In this document: in pieces, positions 19,651-28,289 of the stretch
How the letters are laid out: each line of letters starts with the position of its first letter
Position numbering within the stretch: the first letter of the stretch is position 1
NCBI GenBank assembly: GCA_947492525.1
Contig: CANLNQ010000005.1
Span: 62,001-126,000 of the forward strand
Origin: an uncultured Granulosicoccus sp.
GTDB lineage: Bacteria; Pseudomonadota; Gammaproteobacteria; Granulosicoccales; Granulosicoccaceae
Direction: 5' to 3'
Length of the DNA: 64,000 nucleotides
Translations under genes and position numbers: made by a program
The notes under the pieces: model-generated
What the model was told of the DNA's origin: nothing
The model's database searches: none
Seen by the model: the letters and a program-made list of their open reading frames with translations, nothing else

Positions 19651-21006
19651 ATGAAGATGAACTCCATGACGACTGCCAGCGACATAGCTCGATTGCTCCA
19701 TGACGGCGAGAAGACAGCCGTGGATCTGATCACGGACTTGTTGTCGACGATACGTAACCATGCTGATCAGTCGATCTTCATCAGCGTGACTGAAGAACAG
19801 GCGTTGCGCGACGCTCGGGCGAGTGATGAGCGCCGAGCTCTGGGGCGGCTTCTGGGGCCCTGGGATGGTGTACCCATGGCCTGGAAGGATCTGTTCGATA
19901 CGCGGGGCGACACCACCACGGCCGGTTCTCGCGTCTATGCCCATGCGGATGCTGCGCAATACGATGCGGCCGTTGTCGCAGCCTGTCGTCAACAGGGACT
20001 GATCTCGCTGGGCAAGACCAATCTGTCTGAATTTGCCTATTCGGGTCTGGGCCTGAATCCTCACTATGGAACGCCGGTCAATCCCTCATCCGATGATGAA
20101 GCTCGTGCACCAGGCGGCTCGTCGTCGGGTTCGGCTGTCGCCGTTGCCGCCGGACTCGTACCGATTGCAGTGGGTACCGACACGGCAGGGTCGGTTCGCG
20201 TTCCGGCAAGCTTCTGCGGCATCACCGGCTACAAGGCCAGTCAGAGTCGGTATGCCTCTGAGGGTATCTATCCCTTGTCGCGTAGCCTGGATTCGGTCGG
20301 CCTCTTCGCCCAGGACATGAACGATATCATCATGCTGGACGGTTTCATGCGCGGGTGCGCTCCTGAACAGCAGAGGGTTCAGGATATGTCAGAGTTGTCG
20401 TTCCTGATTCCGGACAATGTCGTGTTCGACCAGGTCGAGGACGATGTGCTGGCGTGTTTTGAAGAAACCGTCAGGGTGCTGCAGAACGCCGGTGCGAGAA
20501 TTCGAAGAGAGCCGTTTCCCATTCTGGATGAAGTGGGGCAACTGTTTCGACAGCACGGCACGCTGACGGTGGCGGAAGCGGCCACCTTGCATCAGGCATT
20601 ATTGGCGAGCCCGGCTGCGGAGCAGATGGACCAGCGGGTGCGTGAGCGCATGGGCACGGCATCCGACTTTACCGCTCAGGATTACATCCATCTGCAATGG
20701 GCCAGGGAACGCCTGCAAAAGCAGACAGCAGACACATTGGGTGACACCTTGTTGTTGTTTCCCACAACCGTCATCACGGCGCCGAGCATTGCGGCACTGG
20801 AAGCCGATGATGAGCTTTTCAAACAGGTCAACCTGCTGACACTCAGGAATACCATGCCGGGCAATTATCTGGGAACCCCCGGTGTCAGCCTGAAGATTGG
20901 TGAGGATGGGAAAGGCTTGCCCATCGGCGCTCTGGTATCGGCGGCTGTGGATCAGGATGATCGCTTGCTGACGGCTGCCCTGGCCGTTCAGAAGGTACTG
21001 GGCTGA
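19651..21006 (+). CDS. Amidase signature family protein
   Basis: Ser-cisSer-Lys hydrolase of 451 residues. The catalytic Lys is in VPMAWKDLFDTRGD, the cis-Ser in APGGSSSGSAVAVA and the nucleophile Ser in GTDTAGSVRVPASFCG, so the triad is intact. The family cleaves carboxamides, ureides or ester bonds. Start is uncertain: ATGs at 19651, 19657 and 19666 are all possible and none has a good ribosome binding site; one at 19630 lies in the inverted-repeat element. It follows the TRAP operon on the same strand and may process its substrate. Confidence 0.85.
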   Translation: MKMNSMTTASDIARLLHDGEKTAVDLITDLLSTIRNHADQSIFISVTEEQALRDARASDERRALGRLLGPWDGVPMAWKDLFDTRGDTTTAGSRVYAHADAAQYDAAVVAACRQQGLISLGKTNLSEFAYSGLGLNPHYGTPVNPSSDDEARAPGGSSSGSAVAVAAGLVPIAVGTDTAGSVRVPASFCGITGYKASQSRYASEGIYPLSRSLDSVGLFAQDMNDIIMLDGFMRGCAPEQQRVQDMSELSFLIPDNVVFDQVEDDVLACFEETVRVLQNAGARIRREPFPILDEVGQLFRQHGTLTVAEAATLHQALLASPAAEQMDQRVRERMGTASDFTAQDYIHLQWARERLQKQTADTLGDTLLLFPTTVITAPSIAALEADDELFKQVNLLTLRNTMPGNYLGTPGVSLKIGEDGKGLPIGALVSAAVDQDDRLLTAALAVQKVLG

Positions 21007-21130
21007 GAGGAGAGAAGCGTTCCATCCTCTTCAGGCGTTAACTCAGACTAGCGAACAAACGGCGTTTCTCGTCTGGCAGGTTTTCAGTCCTTCTTTCTGG
21101 ATAGGTCTGTTCATCGCACGGATGGCATTT

Positions 21131-22621
21131 TCAATCAGGGCTTGCCTGAATGCTCTGCGGATTCATGGGCCCGCCATCAACGGAGCGACGTCGTGCGGCT
21201 CGTGTCCTGACTGATGTATCGATCAGCCATTCGCGCATGACATCGAGCAACTGCTGCTTCATCGGAGCCGCTTCCGGATCATCCCAGAGATTGCGTTTTT
21301 CACCCGGATCCTTCACCAGATCGAATAGCTGCCCACAGCTGAGTCCCTTGAAATGAACCAGCTTGTGGGTGGTCGAACGCACCATGGTCAGATACTCGGC
21401 GCCGGTCAGATTGACGTCTCCACCCTGTTCACAGAAAACATGCGTGCGACCGTCAAACGGCTCTTCGTTCAGGGCCGGGTTCAGAGACTCGGCTTCAAAG
21501 CTCGGATCCGGCGTCAGGCCGGCCCATTCCAGAATGGTAGGACCCAGGTCGAACAGTTGAACCAGTTCGGATACATCACGGCCTCCGCTGAAGCGACCGG
21601 GTGCGCTGATGATCAGGGGAACACGTGTCACCTCGTCATAGGGGGCCCACTTCTGACTCAAGCCATGATCACCCAGGCAGTCTCCGTGATCCGATGCAAA
21701 GACAATGATGGTGTTGTCGAGACGACCACGGGCCTCCAGAGTATCGAGTATCTGGCCGACTTCACGATCGATCATCTCGACATTGGCGCAATAGTAGGCA
21801 CGCATGCGGTGCAGTTGCTCAGGCGTGGGGTTGAGGCTCCAGGCAACCGAGTCGTGGTCGACTTCGACATCATGCAGTCGCTTTTCGGTAAACACCGGTG
21901 GCAGATTGGCCAGGTCTTCCTCGGTGACTTCCGGCAGTGGAATGTCTCGATCCATATAGCGTTCGATGTATTCCGGCGTCGGATCATAAGGTGGGTGAGG
22001 TCCGGGAAACCCCACAACCATGAACAGGGGCTTCTCGACAGGCTTGCTCTCCAGCCACCAGCGTGCCATGCGACCGACAAAGACATCTGAATGCAGCTCT
22101 TCCGGCAGTTCCCACGGGAATGCGCCCAGACGTTCGTGATAGTCCTCTCGCTGACGGTATTGCTCTCGCTGCTGCTTTTTCAGGCCGTGCGAGGCCAGCG
22201 CCTTGTCCCATTCATCGAAGTAATAACGGCCTTCCAGAAAACGATCCTTGTTCTCGACGACGTAGCGCTCATCGAAGCCCGCCGGCGCGTCATAGGGAAT
22301 GGTGTGCATCTTGCCGATGTTGACGGTCTGATAGCCAGATTCCTGCAAGCGTGACACCCAAGTCCTGTTCCAGGCCTGACCATTGGCATGAACACCGTTG
22401 CTGTGGGGGTAGTAGCCGGTGAACACGCTGGCTCGACACGGCACGCAGCTGGGAGCGGTGACATGGCACTGGGAGAAGTTCACGCCACGATGGGCGAGGC
22501 GATCCAGATTCGGTGTGTCCACATGATGGGCACCCAGCGCATTGATGGTGTCATAGCGTTGCTGGTCGGTCATGATGACCACAATATCGGGTTTGTCTGT
22601 CTTGTCAGTCATACTTGTCAC
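21131..22621 (-). CDS. Type I sulfatase, no signal peptide (left module)
   Basis: Alkaline-phosphatase-fold sulfatase of 496 residues. The start DIVVIMTDQQRYDT gives metal-binding Asp residues, and CVPCRASVFTG carries the Cys-x-Pro-x-Arg site whose Cys is turned into formylglycine. FASDHGDCLGDHGL supplies the other metal ligands. There is no signal peptide, so it acts in the cytoplasm on an imported sulfate ester, unlike the many exported polysaccharide sulfatases. It follows the GntR gene by 15 bases and is the last gene of a tctCBA-gntR-sulfatase unit. A maturation enzyme must be encoded elsewhere. Confidence 0.9.
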   Translation of the reverse strand: MTSMTDKTDKPDIVVIMTDQQRYDTINALGAHHVDTPNLDRLAHRGVNFSQCHVTAPSCVPCRASVFTGYYPHSNGVHANGQAWNRTWVSRLQESGYQTVNIGKMHTIPYDAPAGFDERYVVENKDRFLEGRYYFDEWDKALASHGLKKQQREQYRQREDYHERLGAFPWELPEELHSDVFVGRMARWWLESKPVEKPLFMVVGFPGPHPPYDPTPEYIERYMDRDIPLPEVTEEDLANLPPVFTEKRLHDVEVDHDSVAWSLNPTPEQLHRMRAYYCANVEMIDREVGQILDTLEARGRLDNTIIVFASDHGDCLGDHGLSQKWAPYDEVTRVPLIISAPGRFSGGRDVSELVQLFDLGPTILEWAGLTPDPSFEAESLNPALNEEPFDGRTHVFCEQGGDVNLTGAEYLTMVRSTTHKLVHFKGLSCGQLFDLVKDPGEKRNLWDDPEAAPMKQQLLDVMREWLIDTSVRTRAARRRSVDGGPMNPQSIQASPD

Positions 22622-22636
22622 TTGGGGTTGAGGTAG

Positions 22637-23359
22637 TCAGAGTTGCAGATCGAAGAAGCGCTCTTCCATCACGTCGATGTGGCCTTGCATGGCCGTTGAT
22701 GCCGCTTCCGGCAGGCGTCGTTCGAGCGCCCGGTGAATCACGCGGTGGTCACTGATGGAGCGACGGCGGTTGGCGGTACTGCGGGTCTGGTCATACCAGC
22801 GAATCCACATTGTGGTTGTACGCTGCTGCCACAGATGGCCGACGAATTGTTCGAGCAGGCGATTGCCCGAAGCCTTGGCGATCAGATGATGGAACTCGGC
22901 ATCGGCACGGTCGAAGCGCGGAACATCATCGAGTGTGGATTCCATGGTTTCGATGCAGCGACCGATCTGCAATATCTCGGCGTCAGTGGCGCGGGTAGCC
23001 GCCAGATACGCGGTCTGGGCTTCGATGAGTCGCCGCGATTCGAGAATCTCGGATGGGCTGGTGTCATCCACGGTGGGGGTGGCGTCACTGGCATTCTGTC
23101 GAACGTTCTCACCCAGGACGAAAACACCTGAACCCACGCGAATCTCTACCAGACCCATCAGCTCCAGCGCCAGCACGGCCTCACGCACCGTGGTACGACT
23201 GACGCTGAGGGTCGAGGCCAGTTCGCGCTCGGGTGGCAGACGCTGACCGGCGCTGAACTCGCCGTCGGTAATGCGCCTGGCCAGGTCTCTGGCGATCTGC
23301 ACATAGCGACGCTCATCAGGTTCGGCCTTGCTGAGGACAATACCGGAGGCAGGTTTCAT
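22637..23359 (-). CDS. GntR-family regulator, FadR subfamily
   Basis: 240 residues. The N-terminal winged helix has LPPERELASTLSVSRTTVRE and LELMGLVEIRVGSGVFV, the GntR signature. The C-terminal all-helical FCD domain contains the metal-binding pattern DAEFHHLIAKASGN and a late His (ISDHRVIHRAL). The ATG at 23359 overlaps the tctA stop as ATGA; a much longer same-frame ORF extends back through tctA and is rejected. The regulator lies inside the operon it probably controls, and a TTGTCTAGACCA dyad upstream of tctC is the expected operator type. Confidence 0.9.
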   Translation of the reverse strand: MKPASGIVLSKAEPDERRYVQIARDLARRITDGEFSAGQRLPPERELASTLSVSRTTVREAVLALELMGLVEIRVGSGVFVLGENVRQNASDATPTVDDTSPSEILESRRLIEAQTAYLAATRATDAEILQIGRCIETMESTLDDVPRFDRADAEFHHLIAKASGNRLLEQFVGHLWQQRTTTMWIRWYDQTRSTANRRRSISDHRVIHRALERRLPEAASTAMQGHIDVMEERFFDLQL

Positions 23360-24852
23360 GTACTTGGTTCCTGGTGTGTGTTGTGCCGGCGGCGGGCAAG
23401 CTGTCCCATGATAAGCGGCCACAGCAGCGTCAGAAGTGCCACAAACAGAAATGACATGGCATAGGGGCGGGCGAGTATCTCTGCCACGTTGCCATCGGAC
23501 ATCATCAGAGATCCACGCAATTGTTCCTCGGCAATGGGGCTCAGTACAAAGCCGATAACGAAGGGGCCCAGCGGCACCCTGGCCAGCTCCAGTCCCAGAC
23601 CGATCACTCCGAAGGCCACCATGACCCAGACATCGGTGAAGTTGTTGTTGACGGCGTAGGAGCCGACGACGCAGAAGACAAGGATGGTACTCAGCAGCCA
23701 GGCTCGAGGTACCTGGGAGATGGCGGCGATGTAGCGCACGGCGTTCCACATCAGGAACAGCATGATGATGTTGGCTACCAGATAGGCGGCGATGATGCCG
23801 TAGGCCACTTCCGGAGCGTTCTGGAACAGCAGAGGGCCGGGTTGAAGACTGTGGATGGTCAGCGCACCAATTAGAATGGCTTCAGTGACACTGCCGGGAA
23901 TTCCCATGGTGATCAGTGGAATGAGGGCACCACCGATGGAGGCATTGTTGGCGGTTTCTCCGGCTACCACTCCCGGTTCATGACCGGTACCGAATTTCTC
24001 CGGCGACCGTGAGAGTTGTCGGGTGGTGGTGTAGGAGACGAGTGCAGCAATGTTGGCACCGATACCCGGTAACAGGCCTATCCAGGTGCCGATGACGGAA
24101 GAGCGCAACATGTTCGGTCCGAATGTCTTCAGATCCTTGAACTGTACTGGCAGATTTTTCTTCGGCAGATTGATCGGGGCCGAGGCCTTGATGGGGGCGG
24201 CCGACTCGCGCAGGATCTGGCTGATGGCAAAAGCCCCGATCAGTACTGGCAGCAGACCGAAACCGGACAGCAGCGCATCCATATCGAAAGTCAGGCGTGC
24301 CCGGCCAATGGAGTTGTCGATGCCCGGTAGCGCGAAGGCCATGCCCAGTGCCGCGGCCATCAAACCCTTGACCAGTGAGCCCTGTGTCAGTGAAGCCAGC
24401 ATCACCAGTGCCATCATGACCAGAGCAAAGTATTCCCAGGGACCGAACTGCAGAGCAAACCTTGCCAGCGTTGGTGACATGCCTGCCAGAAAGATCCAGG
24501 AAATGATGCCGCCGACAACCGATGCCATGATGCCCAGTGCCAGCGCGCGTTCCGGTTGACCCTTCTGAGCCATCGGGTAGCCATCAAAAGTGGTGACGAT
24601 GGAAGCCGGAGTGCCGGGCATCCGCAGCAGAATGGCGGTGATCAGCCCACCTGAGATACCACCCACATACTGGCCGATCAGCAGGGTGATCGCATTGACC
24701 GAGTCCATGTGAAAGGTCAATGGCAAGGTCAGGGCGATCAGCATCGATGCCGTCAGGCCGGGGATGGCGCCAACCACGATCCCCAGTGCTGTACCCAGAA
24801 AAAGGAACAGCAGATTATCGATCTGGAACAGAGTGATGAAAGCGTCAAGCAT
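23356..24852 (-). CDS. tctA: Tripartite tricarboxylate transporter large permease TctA (left module)
   Basis: 498 residues, about twelve membrane segments. The early GIVVGAIPGLTASMLIAL and the later LLPGIGANIAALVSY are the two family repeats that are thought to line the transport path. It is encoded 29 bases after tctB and overlaps the gntR start. The right module holds a clear paralogue at 32489-33979. Confidence 0.93.
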   Translation of the reverse strand: MLDAFITLFQIDNLLFLFLGTALGIVVGAIPGLTASMLIALTLPLTFHMDSVNAITLLIGQYVGGISGGLITAILLRMPGTPASIVTTFDGYPMAQKGQPERALALGIMASVVGGIISWIFLAGMSPTLARFALQFGPWEYFALVMMALVMLASLTQGSLVKGLMAAALGMAFALPGIDNSIGRARLTFDMDALLSGFGLLPVLIGAFAISQILRESAAPIKASAPINLPKKNLPVQFKDLKTFGPNMLRSSVIGTWIGLLPGIGANIAALVSYTTTRQLSRSPEKFGTGHEPGVVAGETANNASIGGALIPLITMGIPGSVTEAILIGALTIHSLQPGPLLFQNAPEVAYGIIAAYLVANIIMLFLMWNAVRYIAAISQVPRAWLLSTILVFCVVGSYAVNNNFTDVWVMVAFGVIGLGLELARVPLGPFVIGFVLSPIAEEQLRGSLMMSDGNVAEILARPYAMSFLFVALLTLLWPLIMGQLARRRHNTHQEPST

Positions 24853-24881
24853 GTTCGAAATTCCAGGACAGGTTCATGGTG

Positions 24882-25421
24882 TCAGCCGAGATCGACATAC
24901 AGGAAGCGTGTCATGACCAGAAAGAGCCCAGCGGCCAGTAGCAGGCCGAACAGGGCAAACTTCCACATTGCCTGCAGACGCTGTGGAGACAGGACCGTGC
25001 CAACCAGGGTCACGAAAGCCGCTGTGACGGGAATGAAGGGCCATTGCAGGATGTCCAGTGCAACGATGTACAGAATCAGGCAGGTAAAGACGCAGATGCC
25101 GCGTAGCTGCCCGGTAAGGGCGGATTCATCGGTATCGCGATCCTTTGCCGGATTGACCACGGAACTACCATCTGCGGCGCCGTCTGTCTCATCCGAGCCG
25201 TGACGGCTGCTCTGTTTGTATCGGAGTTGCACTATTGCCTTGATCGCAATGATCATGGCAAAGAAGACCAGCACTCCACCGAGAATCCTCGGCAGAGCTG
25301 CCGAACCCATGGGCTCGAAGCGTGGAGGCGGTAGCGTCGAGGCACCGACGAACAACAGCCCGGCGCCTGCCAGAACGGCAAGCACCAGAGCCAGATCTAC
25401 CCATGCAGGATGCAGACGCAT
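24882..25421 (-). CDS. tctB: Tripartite tricarboxylate transporter small permease TctB (left module)
   Basis: 179 residues with four membrane helices (around 10-30, 45-65, 105-130 and 145-170). The hydrophilic loop at 70-95 is charged and longer than in the right-module paralogue. LPPPRFEPMGSAALPRILG after helix 1 is the TctB motif. It begins at the base next to the tctC stop. Confidence 0.88.
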   Translation of the reverse strand: MRLHPAWVDLALVLAVLAGAGLLFVGASTLPPPRFEPMGSAALPRILGGVLVFFAMIIAIKAIVQLRYKQSSRHGSDETDGAADGSSVVNPAKDRDTDESALTGQLRGICVFTCLILYIVALDILQWPFIPVTAAFVTLVGTVLSPQRLQAMWKFALFGLLLAAGLFLVMTRFLYVDLG

Positions 25422-26465
25422 TTACTTGATGCTGTCCGCAACCGGCTTCAGCGCTGCCAGTGTCTTCTTCGCATCGGCCATGGCTGATTCACCATCCATC
25501 CAGTAGGCTTCCAGTGTATTGGCGTTGAAGTACTCGACGATCTCGGGATCAGCGATGGCTTTTTCCAGTGCCGCCGCCAGCTGCGCAACCACATCATCCG
25601 GAGTGTCTGCCGGTACCAGCCACCAGTTGGGGTTGGCCCAGCTGACATCCAGGCCCAGTTCGCTTGCAGTGGGTACATCCGGAAGATCCGGCAGGCGATC
25701 ACGGCCAAAGTACACCAGTGCCTTCAGACCTTCGCCCTGGCCGATGAATTCTGATGCAGCGAACAGAGAGATGTCGGCATTGCCGCCGAGCAGAAGACGC
25801 AGCCGATCAGCGCCACTGGGTGCGGTCACATAGCGGGTCTCGAAACCCGCTTCATTGGCAAGCATGGCACCGACAAAATGCGGGATGGTGCCAATGCCGA
25901 CTGCTTCGACCAGGCTGCGTGGTTCGGCTTCCAAGGCATCGATCAGTTCCTGCAGGGTGTTGTAGGGGGAGTCCTCGCGTACCGCCCAGACCGGGCTGCC
26001 GCCACCGGTGTATCCGACAGACTTGAAGTCATCGAGTGTGAAGTCACCCAGCTGCATGGCAATGGAGATCAGCAGCTGATGATGCCAGTGAACCGCTGTG
26101 TGACCATCGGCATCGCCACGACGCATCTGGTTCACGGCATTGGCGCCAGCGCCACCATCGGCGTTCATGACAACCATGGGTTGAGACAACCAGCCCTTTT
26201 CCTGAATCTTTTCGCCCAGTAGACGAGCGACCGTGTCGGTACGGCCACCAGGCTTGAAGGGGACGATGACGCGGATCGGTTTGCTGGGGAAGCTGCCTTC
26301 ATCGGCGAGTGAGAGTGTGGCGGTGCCGCTCAGGGAGGTGGCCAGCAATGCGCCAACGGCAAGCTTGAAGGCAGCCCTGCGAGACACTCTGCGAACCGCT
26401 TTGCCAGCCTGGTGTAGCGCATGGGGATGGCCTGCCGGGTCGGTGTGGTGTGTACGTCGGATCAC
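25422..26465 (-). CDS. tctC: Tripartite tricarboxylate transporter receptor TctC (left module), Tat signal
   Basis: Periplasmic binding protein of 347 residues. The start is taken as GTG at 26465, preceded by AGAGGA at a good distance; a further upstream GTG at 26510 is less likely. SRRAAFKLAVGALLATSLSG, about 30 residues from that start, is a twin-arginine signal, whereas the right-module TctC has a Sec signal. The mature part has PSKPIRVIVPFKPGGRTDT, the family motif that binds a carboxylate. First gene of tctCBA-gntR-sulfatase. Confidence 0.88.
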   Translation of the reverse strand: MIRRTHHTDPAGHPHALHQAGKAVRRVSRRAAFKLAVGALLATSLSGTATLSLADEGSFPSKPIRVIVPFKPGGRTDTVARLLGEKIQEKGWLSQPMVVMNADGGAGANAVNQMRRGDADGHTAVHWHHQLLISIAMQLGDFTLDDFKSVGYTGGGSPVWAVREDSPYNTLQELIDALEAEPRSLVEAVGIGTIPHFVGAMLANEAGFETRYVTAPSGADRLRLLLGGNADISLFAASEFIGQGEGLKALVYFGRDRLPDLPDVPTASELGLDVSWANPNWWLVPADTPDDVVAQLAAALEKAIADPEIVEYFNANTLEAYWMDGESAMADAKKTLAALKPVADSIK

Positions 26466-26520
26466 GTTGGAGATTCCTCTTTTCGATAGTGGCTGGACCA
26501 AAATAACCACTAAACGCTAA

Positions 26521-26535
26521 ATTGTCTAGACCAAT
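26521..26535. promoter_or_regulatory. FadR-type GntR operator candidate
   Basis: ATTGTCTAGACCAAT; its core TTGTCTAGACCA is a 12-bp dyad with 10 of 12 positions symmetric, resembling the TGGTCTAGACCA operators of FadR-subfamily regulators. It lies 56 bases upstream of the tctC start, in the operon that encodes such a regulator. Confidence 0.55.
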
Positions 26536-26610
26536 ATGATTTGAGCGAGTGATATGGTCAGCAATGCGATGCCGCGAACAGGAGGATTACCACCTGTTCT
26601 TGAGTGTTTG

Positions 26611-26750
26611 CGAGAATGGTCGAGAGTTGTCTAGAGCTATCTAGAGCTATCTAGAGCTGTCGAGAGCTGTCGAGAGCTGTCGAGAGCTGTCGAGAGCTGT
26701 CGAGAGCGGTCGAGAGCTGTCGAGAGCTGTCGAGAGCGGTCGAGAGCGCT
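26611..26750. repeat. 10-bp tandem repeat array, about 14 units
   Basis: The 10-base unit CGAGAGCTGT repeats without interruption for 14 units in exact 10-base register, with variants: the first two end in AATGGT and GTTGT, units 3-5 begin CTAGAG, and three later units end in CGGT or CGCT. The period is close to one turn of the helix, so any protein recognising the unit would bind one face of the DNA. The array is non-coding and sits 145 bases upstream of tctC. Confidence 0.9.
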
Positions 26751-26858
26751 GGGCGCTGTGTTGATGGAACGCGTCAGAAGCCAACAGCGAAGCCGATCAG
26801 GATCATGTGCGAGACCTGTCCGGTACTCCCGATTCCGTAGCCGAGGTCAGAGCCCTGT

Positions 26859-28229
26859 TCAGCGGCTCACCATTAGACCCAGGGCATCGAGTTTCTCGTT
26901 GGACAGATAGCCATAACGGTTGACCCACATGTTGCCTTCACTGGCTTCCCAGGCAGCTTGTGCTCGACGAACGACATCCGTGCAAGGGCCATAGGCATGC
27001 GTGAAGGCATAGACCGGACAATCACTGGCCTGTTGTCTGGCTGTGGCAATCTTGCGTGCGATGTTGCCGGCAGACGCGGTGTGATTTTCATCGGGTTCGG
27101 GATACGTGAAGCCACGCTCAGCGGGCGGTGGGTCATCGCAGATGTCCAGAGCCGTTACCAGAGCCTCGGCAACCTCTGCTGCAGATGCCTTGCCGGCAGA
27201 CATGGACCTGGCATAGCCGGCTGCGATCATTGGCCAGTGCATGGTGTAGAGCTTGACACCAATGCCTTGAACCACTTTGCTGGCGGCTGAGAAGTCGAAT
27301 CCTGACAACAGATTGAACGGCGGGGGAAATGCCTGAGGCACCAGATCGAAGGCTGCCGGTAGTGCCTTGCGATATTGCTGGATGATGGACAATGAGAGCT
27401 GCCGGCGAAGTCGTAGCAGGTCGAGCATGCCGGGGTAACGATTCAGCATGACATCAAGGCTGTCCTTGTCCAGATAGCTGATATTGCTCAACAGCCTGGC
27501 ATCGAGGTTCCGTGTCAGTCTTGCTTGCAGCGCCGTTGCATCGTGACGCATGCGCTCGATATCCAGATCCATTTCTCCGGCAACCTGCAGTGCATATGGA
27601 GAAAAGTCGAAAAACAATGCGTGAAAGTCATAGGGCGGATACTCCGGCCAGTCCAGCCGTATGCCAGCAAGTCCGGGGTAGGCGCGTGCCAGGTCCTGCA
27701 TCATGGCTTCGCCATAGGCGATGACGTCGGGAGCGGCCAGAGAAGCATTGCTGTCGACACGGCTCGGTCCGGGTTGATCGTCCGGGCCCAGACACACATC
27801 GAGCGGTGCAGGACCACCGAACTGAACCCGGTATCCGGGTGGTATGGCCGATTGCACCTGAAACCAGACTTTGATACCACGCGCGGAAGCTGCCGCGATG
27901 AGATCCTGCACCACATGACCCTCAAGCTCGGTCAGATCATCGGGTACCGGGGGCTTGTAGGTGGTGGACTGGTACAGCGACTGATCAGGATGGAAGCTGG
28001 GGGCCGTGCGAACCGTCAGCTCCCGCCTTCCCCAGAGTTCCCGGTCCAGCAGTCTTACCTTGCCGGCACCGCCATCCACGGGTGGTTCTCGCGTACCCTT
28101 GCTGTCGGCTGCCATGACATAGGGGCTGGTGGCGATGTCCGTCACGTTGGCCTCTTGCAGACGATCCAGTAGCTTGTCGATACCTTCCGATTGCGCCCAT
28201 TCCGGGAGTACCGTGATGCCGAAAGTCAT
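26859..28229 (-). CDS. TIM-barrel-like protein of unknown function in sulfatase module
   Basis: 456 residues, not recognised with certainty. It begins FGITVLPEWAQSEGIDKLL, and AGIRLDWPEYPPYDFH at mid-length looks like a barrel strand bearing Asp and Glu as in glycoside hydrolases; KLYTMHWPMIAAGY and CPVYAFTHAYGP look like later strands. There is no signal peptide, so it is cytoplasmic. ATG at 28229 has AAGGAGAAA just upstream, which decides the start over the longer ORF to 28283. It is the last gene of the right TTT-sulfatase module, 61 bases after the UxaA-like gene. A sugar-active role is inference. Confidence 0.7.
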   Translation of the reverse strand: MTFGITVLPEWAQSEGIDKLLDRLQEANVTDIATSPYVMAADSKGTREPPVDGGAGKVRLLDRELWGRRELTVRTAPSFHPDQSLYQSTTYKPPVPDDLTELEGHVVQDLIAAASARGIKVWFQVQSAIPPGYRVQFGGPAPLDVCLGPDDQPGPSRVDSNASLAAPDVIAYGEAMMQDLARAYPGLAGIRLDWPEYPPYDFHALFFDFSPYALQVAGEMDLDIERMRHDATALQARLTRNLDARLLSNISYLDKDSLDVMLNRYPGMLDLLRLRRQLSLSIIQQYRKALPAAFDLVPQAFPPPFNLLSGFDFSAASKVVQGIGVKLYTMHWPMIAAGYARSMSAGKASAAEVAEALVTALDICDDPPPAERGFTYPEPDENHTASAGNIARKIATARQQASDCPVYAFTHAYGPCTDVVRRAQAAWEASEGNMWVNRYGYLSNEKLDALGLMVSR

Positions 28230-28289
28230 GCTGTTTCTCCTTGCTGATCGATTCTGGACGAGTGGGTGTTTCTGGCAGAGCACGCGGCC

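Larger units (their letters stand above)
26466..26858. other. Intergenic region with operator dyad and 10-bp repeat array
   Basis: A 393-base gap between the TIM-barrel gene end and tctC. It holds a GntR-type dyad (26521-26535) close to tctC and the tandem array 26611-26750. The rest, 26756-26858, shows no gene. Confidence 0.7.

Noticed and set aside
26611-26750. CRISPR array
   Set aside because: The unit is 10 bases with no spacers and no cas genes are present.
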